From assembly GCF_963576675.1 (NCBI RefSeq), contig NC_088913.1:83451001-83515000 (forward strand): a stretch of 64,000 nt of DNA, given 5' to 3'. This document shows, one piece after another, positions 21,411 to 32,114 of this stretch (positions are counted from its first letter, which is position 1; every line of letters begins with the position of its first letter). The position numbers and the translations under genes are program-made. Below the pieces are notes generated by a model. That model had not been told where the DNA came from. It did no database searches and saw only the letters and a program-made list of their open reading frames with translations. This DNA is from Euphorbia lathyris (Eukaryota > Streptophyta > Magnoliopsida > Malpighiales > Euphorbiaceae).

Positions 21411-21922
21411 AGAGCTCTCGGCCAATCAGATTAGAGTATCTTCTGTCCTCGGTCAGCTTTTGGTCAGCTCGGCAGAATGTCTCTCCTTTTATGGTAAAGT
21501 TAACTGGACAGCATACTGTGTCGTCTGAACTTTACCCAAAGTAGAAATACTTTGTCTGGAAGTTTTCCTTAGCCAGCTGCTGTCTTGTACGCTTTGTCGA
21601 ACCAACTCAGCAGCTTCGTTCCGAAGTTGTTCCCTGAAGGTCTTCTAGATCCTTCTCTTGTTGAGTTGCGTTTTGGTACACAGCGACATCGTTTTGATAA
21701 ACGTGGGCCGAGTTGTATTGAACAGTTTGACTTGGGCTTTGACTGTTGTATTAGGCTTGGGCCTTTTTAATCCTTATGTCTTATAACAATTTAACTCAAC
21801 ATTGAACAAACACATTAGTAGAATAAATCAAAGCATTTTAAACTTAGTGTGTTTAGAATATGTTTTTAATTATATTTAAACAATTTTGTCAAATCAAAAT
21901 TATGTGGAAAGGTGTTTCAACA
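21411..21922 (-). repeat. Sirevirus 3' LTR, segment 3
   Basis: After the AGAGC duplication the LTR continues to its end GTGTTTCAACA, matching 31555-32061. The three segments minus duplications total 1349 bp, the same as the intact LTR. Confidence 0.95.
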
Positions 21923-22035
21923 AACTCCCCCATTTTGATGTTGGCAAAACTATTCAGCGAGGAACTCAGTGTTGAGCTCCCCCATGATAGTTGACCTAAT
22001 ATAACTTAGCAAACTCCCCCGCAAGGGTTGAGCTA
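21923..22035 (-). promoter_or_regulatory. Polypurine tract and two additional PPT-like copies
   Basis: On the minus strand the PPT reads AAAATGGGGGAGTT directly against the 3' LTR (CTCCCCC at 21925-21931). Further CTCCCCC tracts at 21977-21983 and 22014-22020 give three copies. The PPT primes plus-strand DNA synthesis. Multiple PPT copies are a known Sirevirus trait. Confidence 0.8.
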
Positions 22036-22403
22036 CTGATATAGGTCAGCTCATGGAACATATTATTTTACTCAGTATTAAGCGGAAGGTTTTATCATTC
22101 AGAGGGCGCTGAGTAATTTGTTGTTCAATGAGTTTAATAAGACTACATGTAAGTCAATGTCAAACATGTTATCAGGATTTGGTTCAATCAATCAATATTG
22201 TAAGCATTTAAACATAGCTGATTTTAATTGAAGATACATAATGACATAATACACAACATCGTATAAAAATAATTCATAACTCAGAGTTTGAACATAAGAT
22301 GCAAGTATTGATATTTAATGTAGGTAGTCAGTGTTTACAACAAAAATTTGAGACAGGCATAGAGACTACATACATACTTAGCCTATACTGAGCTAGCCTA
22401 TAT
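22036..22403 (-). other. Sirevirus 3' untranslated region
   Basis: Non-coding sequence between the PPT cluster and the env-like stop codon, rich in ACTCAG/CTGAGT words also frequent in the LTR. Confidence 0.6.
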
Positions 22404-25295
22404 CTATTTCTTTTTCCTCTGTTTGGACTGACTAGACTCATGTTGTGTTCTCACTTGTGCTTTCTCCCCCGTTTTGTCAGCATCGGGAGGAGGAATCCTA
22501 AAGGTGTCAGTTAAGACAGCTCTCGTTAGTTCGGTGGACAGCGCTTTAAGTCTATCGGCGCTTTCATTGACACCATCAAAAATAGCCACTCTATTGTCTG
22601 AGACCTCGGTAGGTATTTTAAGCTCAGCAGCGCTGATCATGCTGACTGTGAAGGCTTCAGCTTTGCCTATCCATGTAAGTGCATCGGTCAGACCAGCAAT
22701 GACTTGATGGAATGTTTTGAGTAAGTAGGTGTCATAGTATTGACGCTGAACATTGCTGTGACGTATGTGATTGAAAGTTTGTCTGGTGATGGACAGCATT
22801 TCATTCTGTTTCATAGCGTCAGTATCCATCTCTTGCTTGTTCAGATTCAGCAATCGAACAGCCTCAGCAATTTGCTCTACAGAGCACTGAGAATAAGAAA
22901 CCATTTGCTCATTGGTTTTGAGTTGCTCGGTGTGAAGCTGAGCAAAGAGCATCTTTACTTCATCAGAAGTGGCGTAGCATATGTTCTCAGCTGACAAGGT
23001 CTGAACTTGTTGTTGGAGAGCGTTTAAGTGTTGAACAGTTGTCAGCTGGATCTCAGCCAGCTTTGCAATGGAATCCTGCTTAGCTTGATGTGCTTGAAAA
23101 GTAATGATGATGTTCAGCAAATCCTTGAATCCCTTAACTTCGTTGAGAAGCTGAGTGACTTGGAAAAGCTGAGTAGTCTCAATAGTTGAAGACCCAGCAG
23201 CAAGAGGAGTAGGTTGTTGAAGGTCTTTAATCAAAGCTTGGACTGAGTCGATTATTCTTTTGCCAGACTCAGTGGCATTTAGATAACTTTGAGAGCCTTC
23301 AGTGACAACAGTATGACCGGTAGGAAGAGGAGTTAGAGGAATGACGTGGTCAGTGACTGGGAGAGTTGTTCCAATCTGCACTTGAGGTTCTGGTAGAACT
23401 GATTGATCGGCAGATATGTTGAGTGGAGAAGAGGAAATTCGAATATTGTCAGTGCTGACGGGGGCAGTGATGTTTGGAGTCAGCACAATGCTTGGAACAG
23501 CAGTATTTACAGTAATCGGCTCAACTTGACTTGTTGAGTTGGCGGAAGCATTCAAGTCGGCATGTTCCTGTTGGGAAGAAACAGAGGCTTGCTTTTCGAT
23601 AGATGACGATGTAGTAGAAGGTTGTTGTCGTTTGAAAAATTTTAGCTTAACTGCAGAAGGGTCCTGGGTTGGCTTTTGAATAACGAAGTCAGGAAGAGTT
23701 GGTGGTTGTACAGGAGGCTCGCTGACTGTCTTTTCACTTGCTTTAACCAATCTTCTTCTGCGAGGAGGAGTGTCAGCTAGAATAGAATCTCCTGAGTGAG
23801 AGGGAGAAGTTTCTTCTTGTTCAGCATCATGCTGGTCAGCTTGCTCATCTACTTGATCATCATTGTGTTGGTCAAGTTCTTGTTCTTCTCCAGCAGCCAA
23901 CTCAGTATTGGCTTTCTCAGCTTCAACCTCACTGGTTGTCTCCTCATTATCCTCAGCGTCATCCTGACCGCAGGCCTCTTCTTCTTCATTATATTCTGAA
24001 CTATCACCATCTAGTTCTTCCTCAACTTGTGTAATAAACTAGTCGTCCAGATGCACCTCTACTTCTTGTTCCTCAGATACAGTTCCTAGACACTGTGTGT
24101 AGTGAGAGTCACCAGGCACAACAATGTCAGTAAGAATAGCATCGATGGGAGTCAGTGTAGAAGACTTGTGCTTCTTCTAAGGCTGCACATCAGCATTAGT
24201 TCTGTCCTCAGTTTCAGGCTCATCTTGCCTGTTCCTTTTCTCAGCTGACTTCGGTCTCTCCTGACCTGGTTCAGCAACTGACTTAGGCTTCTTTGCCTTA
24301 GGCTCAGCCTTCTTTGAAGTGGTCTCAGCAGCTTTCCTCTTGCGGGCAGCTGGAGCCTTAGTTCTTCTCGTTTTCGTTGGGACAGATGTTTCCTCAGCTT
24401 GTTGTTCATCAGCAGCAGCAGTTTTTCCTTTCTTTAGAGGCTGATTGAACTTTAAAGCCCTCAGCGAAGCTGCTGTGATTTCAGATCCTCTTGCTTGAAC
24501 TTCATCAGTTAGGTCTATCTGATGATCAATCAGGATCCTGGTGATGAGCGATCCCAGCCTTAGAGTTCCAGTACTCCTTAGGAAGCCAGCAATGAGGAAT
24601 ACTGGCATGTTGATTCGCTTATATGTCAGCATATGCCATATGAAGCATTGCTTGAAGTTGGTTGCTGAGGTGGTGCAGTTGATCTTGGGGTAGATGAAAT
24701 AACTCAGCAGATAGTGAGCCATCTTTTGGTGCTGACCCATAGAGGAACTGGATACTTCTCCTGAGTGGCCTTCAGGTTTACAGAAGTTGACTACGTACCC
24801 AGTTTTGTCCTGATCTCCAGATCTTCTCAGCTTTGCTCCTTCATTTTTCAACTTTAGCAGGTTTGCCAGATAGTCAGGATTTATGAAGATAGTCTTTTCT
24901 TTTACCACAGTTACCAGATAGTCCTGGTTGTCATCAGCAACACAGAGGTTGTGGTAGAACTCCCTTACGAGGTCAGGATAAGTGTGATCCCTAATAGAGA
25001 ATAGCTCTGTCCATCCATTTTGCGATATCCATTCGCAGAAGGGTTGCTCGGAGGTTACGAAGGACTCAGAGACCCATCGTGAGAAATCCACCTTCCATTC
25101 GCTAATGTTACCAAAGACCTTGGTATAGGTTCTAGTTTTGGTCGGTTTTTCTTGGGAGGAGGTAGCTTGCCCAGTTTTTCCTTTACTCGACGTAGTGACC
25201 TTGGTAGTTTTAGGCACAGAGGTTTGCCCGGAGGTTTCATCGGAGCTGGGCTTAGTGTGGCCGGCACCGGAAATGTTGAATGAAACTTTAGTCAT
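22404..25295 (-). pseudogene. Sirevirus env-like ORF, interrupted by two TAG codons
   Basis: This is one frame of about 963 codons from ATG 25295 to 22404, broken by TAG at 24177-24179 and at 24039-24041. The first 250 residues match the 'putative plant transposon protein' domain found in the env-like gene of SIRE elements (for example KVDFSRWVSESFV and KINCTTSATNFKQ). Then come a Lys/Ala-rich basic tract, an acidic Glu/Asp tract and a long Ser/Thr/Gln-rich C-terminal half with probable coiled coil. I see no clear signal peptide or transmembrane helix, so an envelope role is not supported. Both stops could come from CAG by C-to-T change. A TATA-like box lies 105 bp upstream. Confidence 0.8.
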
Positions 25296-25776
25296 GGTTG
25301 CAGAATGCGTTTGGGAAGCTTTGAGAGTTTTTAGAGAGAAAGCCTTTGCCTTAGAATTCGGTAGATGTAAAGAAAATAAAGAATGGGGATTTGCCCATTA
25401 TTTATAGCGGTGAAATGTGGATCATATCGAATCCATGTGTCAGTTTTGCCTTGGGATTGTCAACCGACAAAAATCCTGGCTTTTATGACACATTCAGCGC
25501 ATACGTCATCCTAGGTGGCTATTTGCGTGCTTAAGCATTAAGTGCAACGGATCTAACACTCAGCGTTTAGAATACTAAGCGTTTTGAATTCTGAGTGGTC
25601 AGTAGTATGAAAGAATGATATCTCAGTTTAAGATTACTACTCGGTGTGCATATTGACTCAGTATTGATGTGTATTTTGTGTTAAGTGCTCAGCATAACAA
25701 TCACTCAGCATGCATTTGCATAAATCATTCAGCATAGTAACTCACTCAGCATAAATTCACATTATAGAACAGGAAT
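25296..25776 (-). other. Spacer between pol and the env-like ORF
   Basis: 480 bp without coding potential but with many ACTCAGCAT-type short repeats. It contains the candidate TATA box for the env-like ORF. Confidence 0.6.
25399..25406 (-). promoter_or_regulatory. Candidate TATA box for the env-like ORF
   Basis: On the minus strand CGCTATAAATAATGG lies about 105 bases upstream of the env-like ATG at 25295, a typical plant promoter distance. It could drive a separate transcript; splicing from the LTR is an alternative. Confidence 0.35.
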
Positions 25777-27828
25777 TTACTGAAGAGGATTAAACATACC
25801 AATGGCTTCTCTCAGTATGCTGAACTGTTCACGAGCCAGTGGCTTTGTGAAGATATCCGCAAGCTCCTCATCCGTTGGAACGTAAGTCAGCTTTATTTCA
25901 CCTTTGAGTACATGGTCTCTAATGAAGTGATGCCTTATGCTGACATGCTTCATTCTGCTGTGTTGAATTGGGTTCTTTGATAGATCAATTGCACTTTTGT
26001 TGTCGTATTTGACCTCAATTGTCTTTGTTTGAACACCATAGTCTTCAAGCTGTTGCTTAATCCATAAGACTTGAGCAACACAGTGACCAGCAGCAATGTA
26101 CTCAGCTTCAGTGGTAGACAAGGCTACTGACGCCTGCTTCTTGCTGAACCAAGACACAAGACAGCTTCCTAAGAAATGACATCCTCTAGAGGTGCTTTTC
26201 CGTTCTAGCTTGTCTCGACCATAGTCAGCGTCAGTGTATCCAACGAGTGTAAAGCCATGTGTGTTGGGATACCATAAACCTGCGTTTACTGAGCTTTGCA
26301 AGTATCTAAGGATTCTTTTTACAGCTATGTAATGAGATTCCTTAGGGTTAGATTGATATCTAGCACAGTAGCATACTGAGAACTGAATGTCCGGTCTACT
26401 GGCTGTTAAGTAAAGTAGAGGGCCTATCATACCTCGATACAATTTGCTGTCTACTGACTTACCATTCTTGTCAGCGCAGAGGACAGTGTCAGTGCCCATA
26501 GGAGTGGATATTGGCTTGCAATTTTCCAAGTCATATTTCTTTAATATCTCCTTGGCATATTTAGCTTGACTGATGAAGATGCCATTCTTTCCTTGTTTTA
26601 TTTGAAGTCCGAGGAAGAAGTTGAGTTCTCCCATCATCGACATTTCAAACTCAGTCTGCATTTGTTTGCTAAATTCCTTGCACATTGATTCGTTAGTTGC
26701 ACCAAATATTATATCTTCAACATAAATTTGAGCCAGCAGGGTATCTTTACCCTTTCTCTTAACGAATAAGGTTGTATCAGCTTTGCCCCTGACATAATTT
26801 CTAGTCAGCAGGAAACTGGTCAGCCTCTCATACCAAGCACGTGGTGCTTGCTTGAGGCCGTACAGAGCCTTTTTGAGTTTATAAACGTGGTTTGGGAATT
26901 TTGGATCCTCAAACCCTAGAGGTTGATTAACATAAACTTCCTCGTTTATAACTCCATTAAGAAATGCACTCTTAACATCCATTTGGAATAATTTAAAGTT
27001 CATGTAAGATGCATATGCACATAAGATCCTAATAGCTTCTAGCCTTGCCACTGGGGCAAAGGTCTCACCGTAGTCAATACCTTCTTGCTGACTGTAGCCC
27101 TGAGCTACAAGCCTTGCTTTGTTCCTGACTACATTTCCTTGCTCATCCATTTTGTTGCGGAAGACCCATCTTGTTCCAATGGTCTTCTGACTCATTGGAT
27201 GTGGCACTAGCTCCCATACATCGTTTCTTCTGAATTGATCGAGTTCCTCTTGCATTGCGCTCATCCAGAATTCATCTTCCTCAGCATCAGTGAAGTTCTT
27301 AGGTTCCTGTACTGAGACGAAGGCTACATTGCTGAGGTACCTCCTGAGTTGATTCCTTATCATCAGGGTATTCCCAGCAGAATCAAGGATTGCACTCTCT
27401 GAGTGCCCTCTTGGAATCCTTATCTCTTTCGGTAGATTTATGTCTTGTGCTGTCTGTGTTTCAACAATCTCTGCAGAAGTAGACTGGTCAGTGAAAGTAA
27501 TCTTAGGTTCACTCTTACTCTTGGTCAGCCTTTTAGTGAATGACTCAACAGCTGGTTCTTGGTCAGCGGTTACTGAGTGTGGATCATCCTCGGTCAGTGG
27601 CTGGTATCTACCTGCAGGGTTAGTCTCGTCGAACTCAACATGTACTGACTCTTCTAAAACTTGAGTTCGTTTATTAAAAACTCTGTATGCTTTGCTGTTT
27701 GTTGAGTAGCCTAAAAAGATAGCCTCATCAGCTTTTGAGTCAAACTTTGCTAAGCTATCTTTGGTATTCAAAATAAAACATTTACAGCCAAAGGCACGAA
27801 AGTATCCAATATTGGGCTTTCGTCCTTT
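25777..27828 (-). pseudogene. Sirevirus pol, RT and RNase H part
   Basis: The frame continues from integrase after the TAG at 27829-27831; an internal ATG lies at 27771. Counted from that ATG, residues 160-430 are the Ty1-copia RT ([50 protein letters not shown]) and residues 500-640 are RNase H with D/E/D ([21 protein letters not shown]), ending in the usual KPL. The catalytic box YVDD reads YVED at residues 350-353 (about 26716), which should abolish polymerase activity. It is otherwise full length. Together with the integrase ORF it would be the pol polyprotein. Confidence 0.92.
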
Positions 27829-28905
27829 CTAAAGTTCATAGGGGGTTTTCTTGAGTATAGGTCTAACTAGAGCCCTATTAAGAATATAGCACGCTGTGTT
27901 AACAGCCTCTCCCCAAAAATACTTTGGAAGCCTATGCTCATCCAGCATTGTCCTGGCTATTTCAACCAGAGTTCCGTTCTTCCTTTCTACAACCTCATTT
28001 TGTTGAGGTGTTCTAGGAGCAGAAAAATTATGGTCAATGCCGCTGGCTTCACAGAATTCAACAAACTTTTGGTTTTTGAATTCTCCACCATTATCACTTC
28101 GGATGTGAGCCAATTTTAGGTCTTTATCATTTTCAATTTTTCTAACCAAATTTGAAAATGTCTCAAAGGTCTCATCCTTGCTACTCAGCAAGATGACCCA
28201 AGTGTACCGAGAGAAGTCATCTACAATGACCAAGGAAAATCTTCTTCCACCCAGACTTAGCGGCTGGACTGGACCGAAGAGATCCAAGTGTAGTAACTCT
28301 AACGGAAGCTTAGTTGAGATAATGTTTTTGCTGTGAAAAGATTGTTTGGTTTGTTTTCCAGCTTGGCAAGCGTGGCGTAATTGATCTTTTTCAAATTTAA
28401 GTTCAGGCAGTCCCTCAACCAATTGCTTTCTTGCTAATTTGGCCAGGAGGTCCATGCTTACATGACCAAGTCTCCTGTGCCATAGCCAAGAATTTTCTTC
28501 CTTTGATACTAAGCATACAGTTTTTGAAAACTTTTTCTTTAAGTCTAGCATAAAGATATTATCTATGCGAGGGGCAGTTAAGATTAACTCATTTGTTTTA
28601 CCCTCGTATATTTTACATCCAGTAGCATCAAATATAACTTTTCTCCCATTGTCACATAGCTGAGCTACGCTGAGTAAGTTATATTTGAGTCCGCTGACTA
28701 GGGAGACTGACTCAATAGTGGGGTTACCTCCAATGGTTCCTGACCCTACTATCTTACCCTTTTTGTTGTCTCCAAAACTTACACTTCCTCCTCGTTTACG
28801 CTCAAACGTGATGAACTGAGTTTCATCTCCGGTCATATGCCTTGAGCATACACTGTCAATATACCACATCTTTGACTTCTCAGCACATCTCAGGCATACC
28901 TGCAT
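27829..28905 (-). pseudogene. Sirevirus protease and integrase part of pol
   Basis: The aspartic protease motif near residue 15 reads WYIDSVCSRHMTGD; the family has D-S/T-G, so the Gly after the catalytic Asp-Ser is replaced by Val. Next are the GAG-pre-integrase zinc region (WHRRLGH, then HACQAGK, where one of the usual Cys is lost) and the integrase core with D, D and E (LDLFGP, IRSDNGGEFKN, NEVVERKN). The frame ends in TAG after TPYEL and resumes in frame as RT. The stop is at the position of a usually conserved Trp, so TGG to TAG is the simplest origin. The frame differs from gag and opens only at 28914. Confidence 0.9.
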
Positions 28906-28910
28906 TGTAA

Positions 28911-30227
28911 CTAGTTACTTTTAGGTACCCAATTCTTTTTGGGTCCTTGCTTGTTAGGTGCAATAGGTAAAGCATCATACTTTATTTTATGGCGACATAC
29001 ATGGACAGTATGGCCATTCTTTCCATAGAAGTCACAGCTGACCTTCTGTTTAGGTTGTCTCACTGACTGGTCAGCACCCCAGTGCTGAGCATGCCAGCAC
29101 ACCTTTGTGGTGTGACCTTTCTTCCCACAGAAGTCACATTGGACATTCCGTTGGGGATTCCATCTCTGCTGAGTACCTTGGTACTGAGTTCTCAGAGGAC
29201 TGTTTCTTTTATTTGGAACCTTTAATTGGTTCTGGATAGTTGTGACGTCCTTTCTCAGTTTCTTTGAAACTGATTGGACTTCAGAGACAAACTCATGTAT
29301 GATCTTCATGTTATCATGCAACATTGAGTTGTCCTGATGAAGGTATTTGAGGTCACTCAGCTTGACCTCTTCAACCTCGTCACAGCGCCTGCTGAGTGCT
29401 CTAATTTTCTTATTACACTTTTTGATAAGTGTATAGAGATCACTCAGGGCATTACCCATTTCGTTTCTGAGCTGGGAAAATGGTATTACCTCATTTGATT
29501 GCTCCTCATCTTCAGATGCAATGGAGGGGTCAGTATGCTCAGAAACGCACGGCTCAGCAAGTTCGTCAGCCATGAAGCATATCTTCGCTGACTCGGTGGC
29601 CTCAGCTTCTGTTGATGAAGACTCATCATTGTCGCTCCATGTAGCCACCATTGCCTTTTTGTCGTTCTTCTTATCTTTCCTCAGCGTGGGGCAGCTTGAC
29701 TTTATGTGGCCAGTTTGATGACATTCAAAGCATGTAATAGGCTTTGAGTTGTCTTTCTTGTATTTGCTGTCGCTGGAGTCAGCTTTATACTTATCAAACT
29801 TTCTGTAAGGCTTCTTAGAATATTTGTCATTTTTCCTGAATAGCCTTTTCATCTTCCTTGTGAACATAGCCATCTCCTCATCATCTATTGAGCTCCCTTC
29901 AGTGGAGTCAGCTTTCATGACAAGAGATTTCTGCTTCTTGTCTTCAGACTTTTCCTTCACCTCGAAGTTTTTCATTGATATCTCATGGGTCAGCAACGAG
30001 CCGATGAGTTCGTCATATTTGTAGGTGGTTAAGTCCTGAGCTTCTTCAACAGCGGTCTTCTTTGCAAGCCAGTCTTTAGGAAGACTCCTGAGTATCTTTT
30101 TGACTTGTTCTTCCTCAGTGAAGATCTTCCCAAGTCTCTTGAGCTCATTTATGATGTTGGTAAATCTTGCATTCATGTCAGATATCCCCTCATCATTGTT
30201 CATCTCGAAAAGCTCGTACAGTCTCAT
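28911..30227 (-). pseudogene. Sirevirus gag, C-terminal part
   Basis: It follows the N-terminal gag piece in the same frame after TAG 30228-30230. The gag UBN2-type domain continues (ELFEMNNDEGISDMNARF, ILRSLPKDW), then a CCHC knuckle CFECHQTGHIKSSC, an acidic linker, a coiled-coil-prone region and two further knuckle-like motifs (CDFCGKKGHTTKVCWH and CDFYGKNGHTVHVCRH, the latter missing one Cys). A long gag with multiple knuckles is usual for Sireviruses. The product packages element RNA in cytoplasmic particles. It ends in TAG at 28911-28913, with pol in another frame. Confidence 0.88.
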
Positions 30228-30650
30228 CTATTGGTTCACCTTGGACTCCTTTACTTTATTGGTTCCTTCGTAGGCGACCTCCAGCTTCTTCCAGATCTCT
30301 TGCGCCGACTCACAACCTGAGATTTTATTATATTCTGCAGCATCGAGCGCACAGTGAAGCATATTAATAGCCGAAGCGTGATTTTGAAGCTTCTTGAAAT
30401 CATCCTCTGTCCATTTGGCCTCAGCTTTTACAACTGTTTGGCCAGCCACAACTTCGACAGGTACAAATAGGCCTTGCACTATAGATAGCCAGGCACTCAT
30501 ATTTGTAGCCTGAATCAAATTTTTCATCCTATTCTTCCAGAAGGTATAGTTAGACCCGAAGAATAGGGGAGGCCGAGTGATGGACAGCCCCTCAGGCAAT
30601 ATCTGAGTTGTTTGGTTTCCTGGGAGAAACCGAGTACTGTTTTCGCCCAT
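30228..30650 (-). pseudogene. Sirevirus gag, N-terminal part
   Basis: 140 codons from ATG 30650 with the copia gag N-terminal pattern (RPPLFFGSNYTFWKNRMKN and ALDAAEYNKI, EIWKKLEVAYEGT). The frame is cut by TAG at 30228-30230 immediately before the next ATG, and homologous gags read through here. The start is the first ATG, 48 bases inside the PBS. Confidence 0.88.
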
Positions 30651-30697
30651 AGTGTGGATCAGCTCAAGGTTGTTAAACCTTTTACAGTGAGCTTTTA

Positions 30698-30710
30698 GGC
30701 TCTGATACCA
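30698..30710 (-). promoter_or_regulatory. Primer-binding site, initiator tRNA-Met type
   Basis: On the minus strand TGGTATCAGAGCC lies two bases inside the 5' LTR, the standard PBS of plant copia elements, complementary to the 3' end of tRNAi-Met. It fixes the 5' end of the element at its right side. Confidence 0.93.
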
Positions 30711-30712
30711 CT

Positions 30713-32061
30713 TGTTGGTCCCTTATAACGTTACAAGTATAGTTCCAAGGGGGGGTTAGGAACTATTTAAACTTTTTAAAGATTTAGGGCAGACTTCTTT
30801 TCTCAAGAGAAAAGGTTTTAACAGCGGCGCTGAGTAATCAGTAAGATACTGGCTTAGTCAACTAGTGACTAGGTTAGTTTCTTGACTTGAGTCAGGAGAT
30901 AGCACTTAAAGTCTATTCCTGAGCTCAGATGTTCGATGCGCACAACTCAGCTTGACCTCTTTACTTGGTCAGTTTTTGGTTATTTAAGCAAGCAATATAT
31001 ATAAGAAGTTTAAGGTAAGAAATACGTTACTCAGCAGATTTATCCAGGTTCAGCTTCTTCTAAGCCTACGTCCTGTCCCCGGAACACGTTCCGAGATTTC
31101 GAATCCTCTACTGAGCTCTTTAAAGGTAGAGCCTCAAACCTTTTACAATCTTAGCAACTGAGTATAACAAGAGTACCTTCCTCTATACCTCTACTCAATC
31201 CTAATCTCTCGCTGAGTACTATAACCGAGTACTCAGCCTCTCCTTTCTAATCTCTAGAAATGATAAGTGTTTGTCCTAAACAATGATTGCTAAGACACCT
31301 TAGATGATTGAATAATCACTCTAGACTTTTACACAAATATATGAAGTGTAGTGTAAGATTTGCTCTGCTTTTTGCTTGCAGAACTTGCGTAGAAATTTGG
31401 TCAGCGTAATGGCTTGATCAAGTTCTGTTTTTAAAATGAAGCTTCTGATGGCACTATTTATAGAGACGTCTTGAGGCATCGGTCATTTCGAATTTCGAAA
31501 TAACCGTTGGAGGGAAACGGCTTCCTGTCGTTGTCATCCTGACTTGCTCAGAGCTCTCGGCCAATCAGATTAGAGTATCTTCTGTCCTCGGTCAGCTTTT
31601 GGTCAGCTCGGCAGAATGTCTCTCCTTTTATGGTAAAGTCAACTGGACAGCATACTGTGTCGTCTGAACTTTACCCAAAGTAGAAATACTTTGTCTGGAA
31701 GTTTTCCTTAGCCAGCTGCTGTCTTGTATGCTTTGTCGAACCAACTCAGCAGCTTCGTTCCGAAGTTGTTCCCTGAAGGTCTTCTAGATCTTTCTCTTGC
31801 TGAGTTGCGTTTTGGTACACAGCGACATCGTTTTGATAAACATGGGCCGAGTTGTATTGAACAGTTTGACTTGGGCTTTGACTGTTGTATTAGGCTTGGG
31901 CTTTTTTAATCCTTATGTCTTATAACAATTTAACTCAACATTGAACAAACACATTAGTAGAATAAATCAAAGCATTTTAAACTTAGTGTGTTTAGAATAT
32001 GTTTTTAATTATACTTAAACAATTTTGTCAAATCAAAATTATGTGGAAAGGTGTTTCAACA
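30713..32061 (-). repeat. Sirevirus 5' LTR (intact, 1349 bp)
   Basis: It begins (plus strand) TGTTGGTCCC and ends GTGTTTCAACA. It serves as the empty-site reference for both nested insertions in the sister LTR. Visible differences from that LTR are of the order of 2 percent, so the element is young on an evolutionary scale. Confidence 0.95.
31454..31463 (-). promoter_or_regulatory. TATA box of the Sirevirus 5' LTR
   Basis: CTATAAATAG on the minus strand, about 600 bases into the LTR; it would set the U3/R boundary about 30 bases downstream. Confidence 0.6.
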
Positions 32062-32114
32062 ACTATGAAATGTTGGATTTTTTCCCAACAGTAATAGTAA
32101 ATTATTATAAGTAG
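32062..32114 (+). pseudogene. Unrecognised P3 gene, copy A, 3' end after the insertion
   Basis: After the ACTAT duplication the last 16 codons of the P3 gene follow, to TAG at 32112-32114, in the same frame as the exon left at 13026. Copy B has the matching end (CTATCAAATGCTAGATT to TATAAGTAG, about 55080-55133). Confidence 0.75.

Larger units (their letters stand above)
13027..32061 (-). mobile_element. Sirevirus-type Ty1-copia retrotransposon with two nested insertions
   Basis: The termini are TGTTGG and CAACA, bounded by the 5-bp duplication ACTAT. Coding sense is minus: 5' LTR 30713-32061, PBS 30698-30710, gag, protease-integrase, RT-RNase H, env-like ORF, polypurine tracts, 3' LTR 13027-21922 (interrupted). 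Removing the solo LTR (13538-15142) and the gypsy insertion (15479-21410) with their duplications leaves an 11,488-bp element whose two LTRs are each 1349 bp. Gag with zinc knuckles, the extra env-like ORF downstream of pol and the repeated PPTs fit the Sirevirus (SIRE/Maximus) lineage. It is non-autonomous now: four in-frame TAG codons and altered catalytic motifs. Confidence 0.95.

Noticed and set aside
22404..25295. A true retroviral envelope glycoprotein
   Set aside because: No convincing signal peptide, transmembrane helix or cleavage site; called env-like only by position and family.
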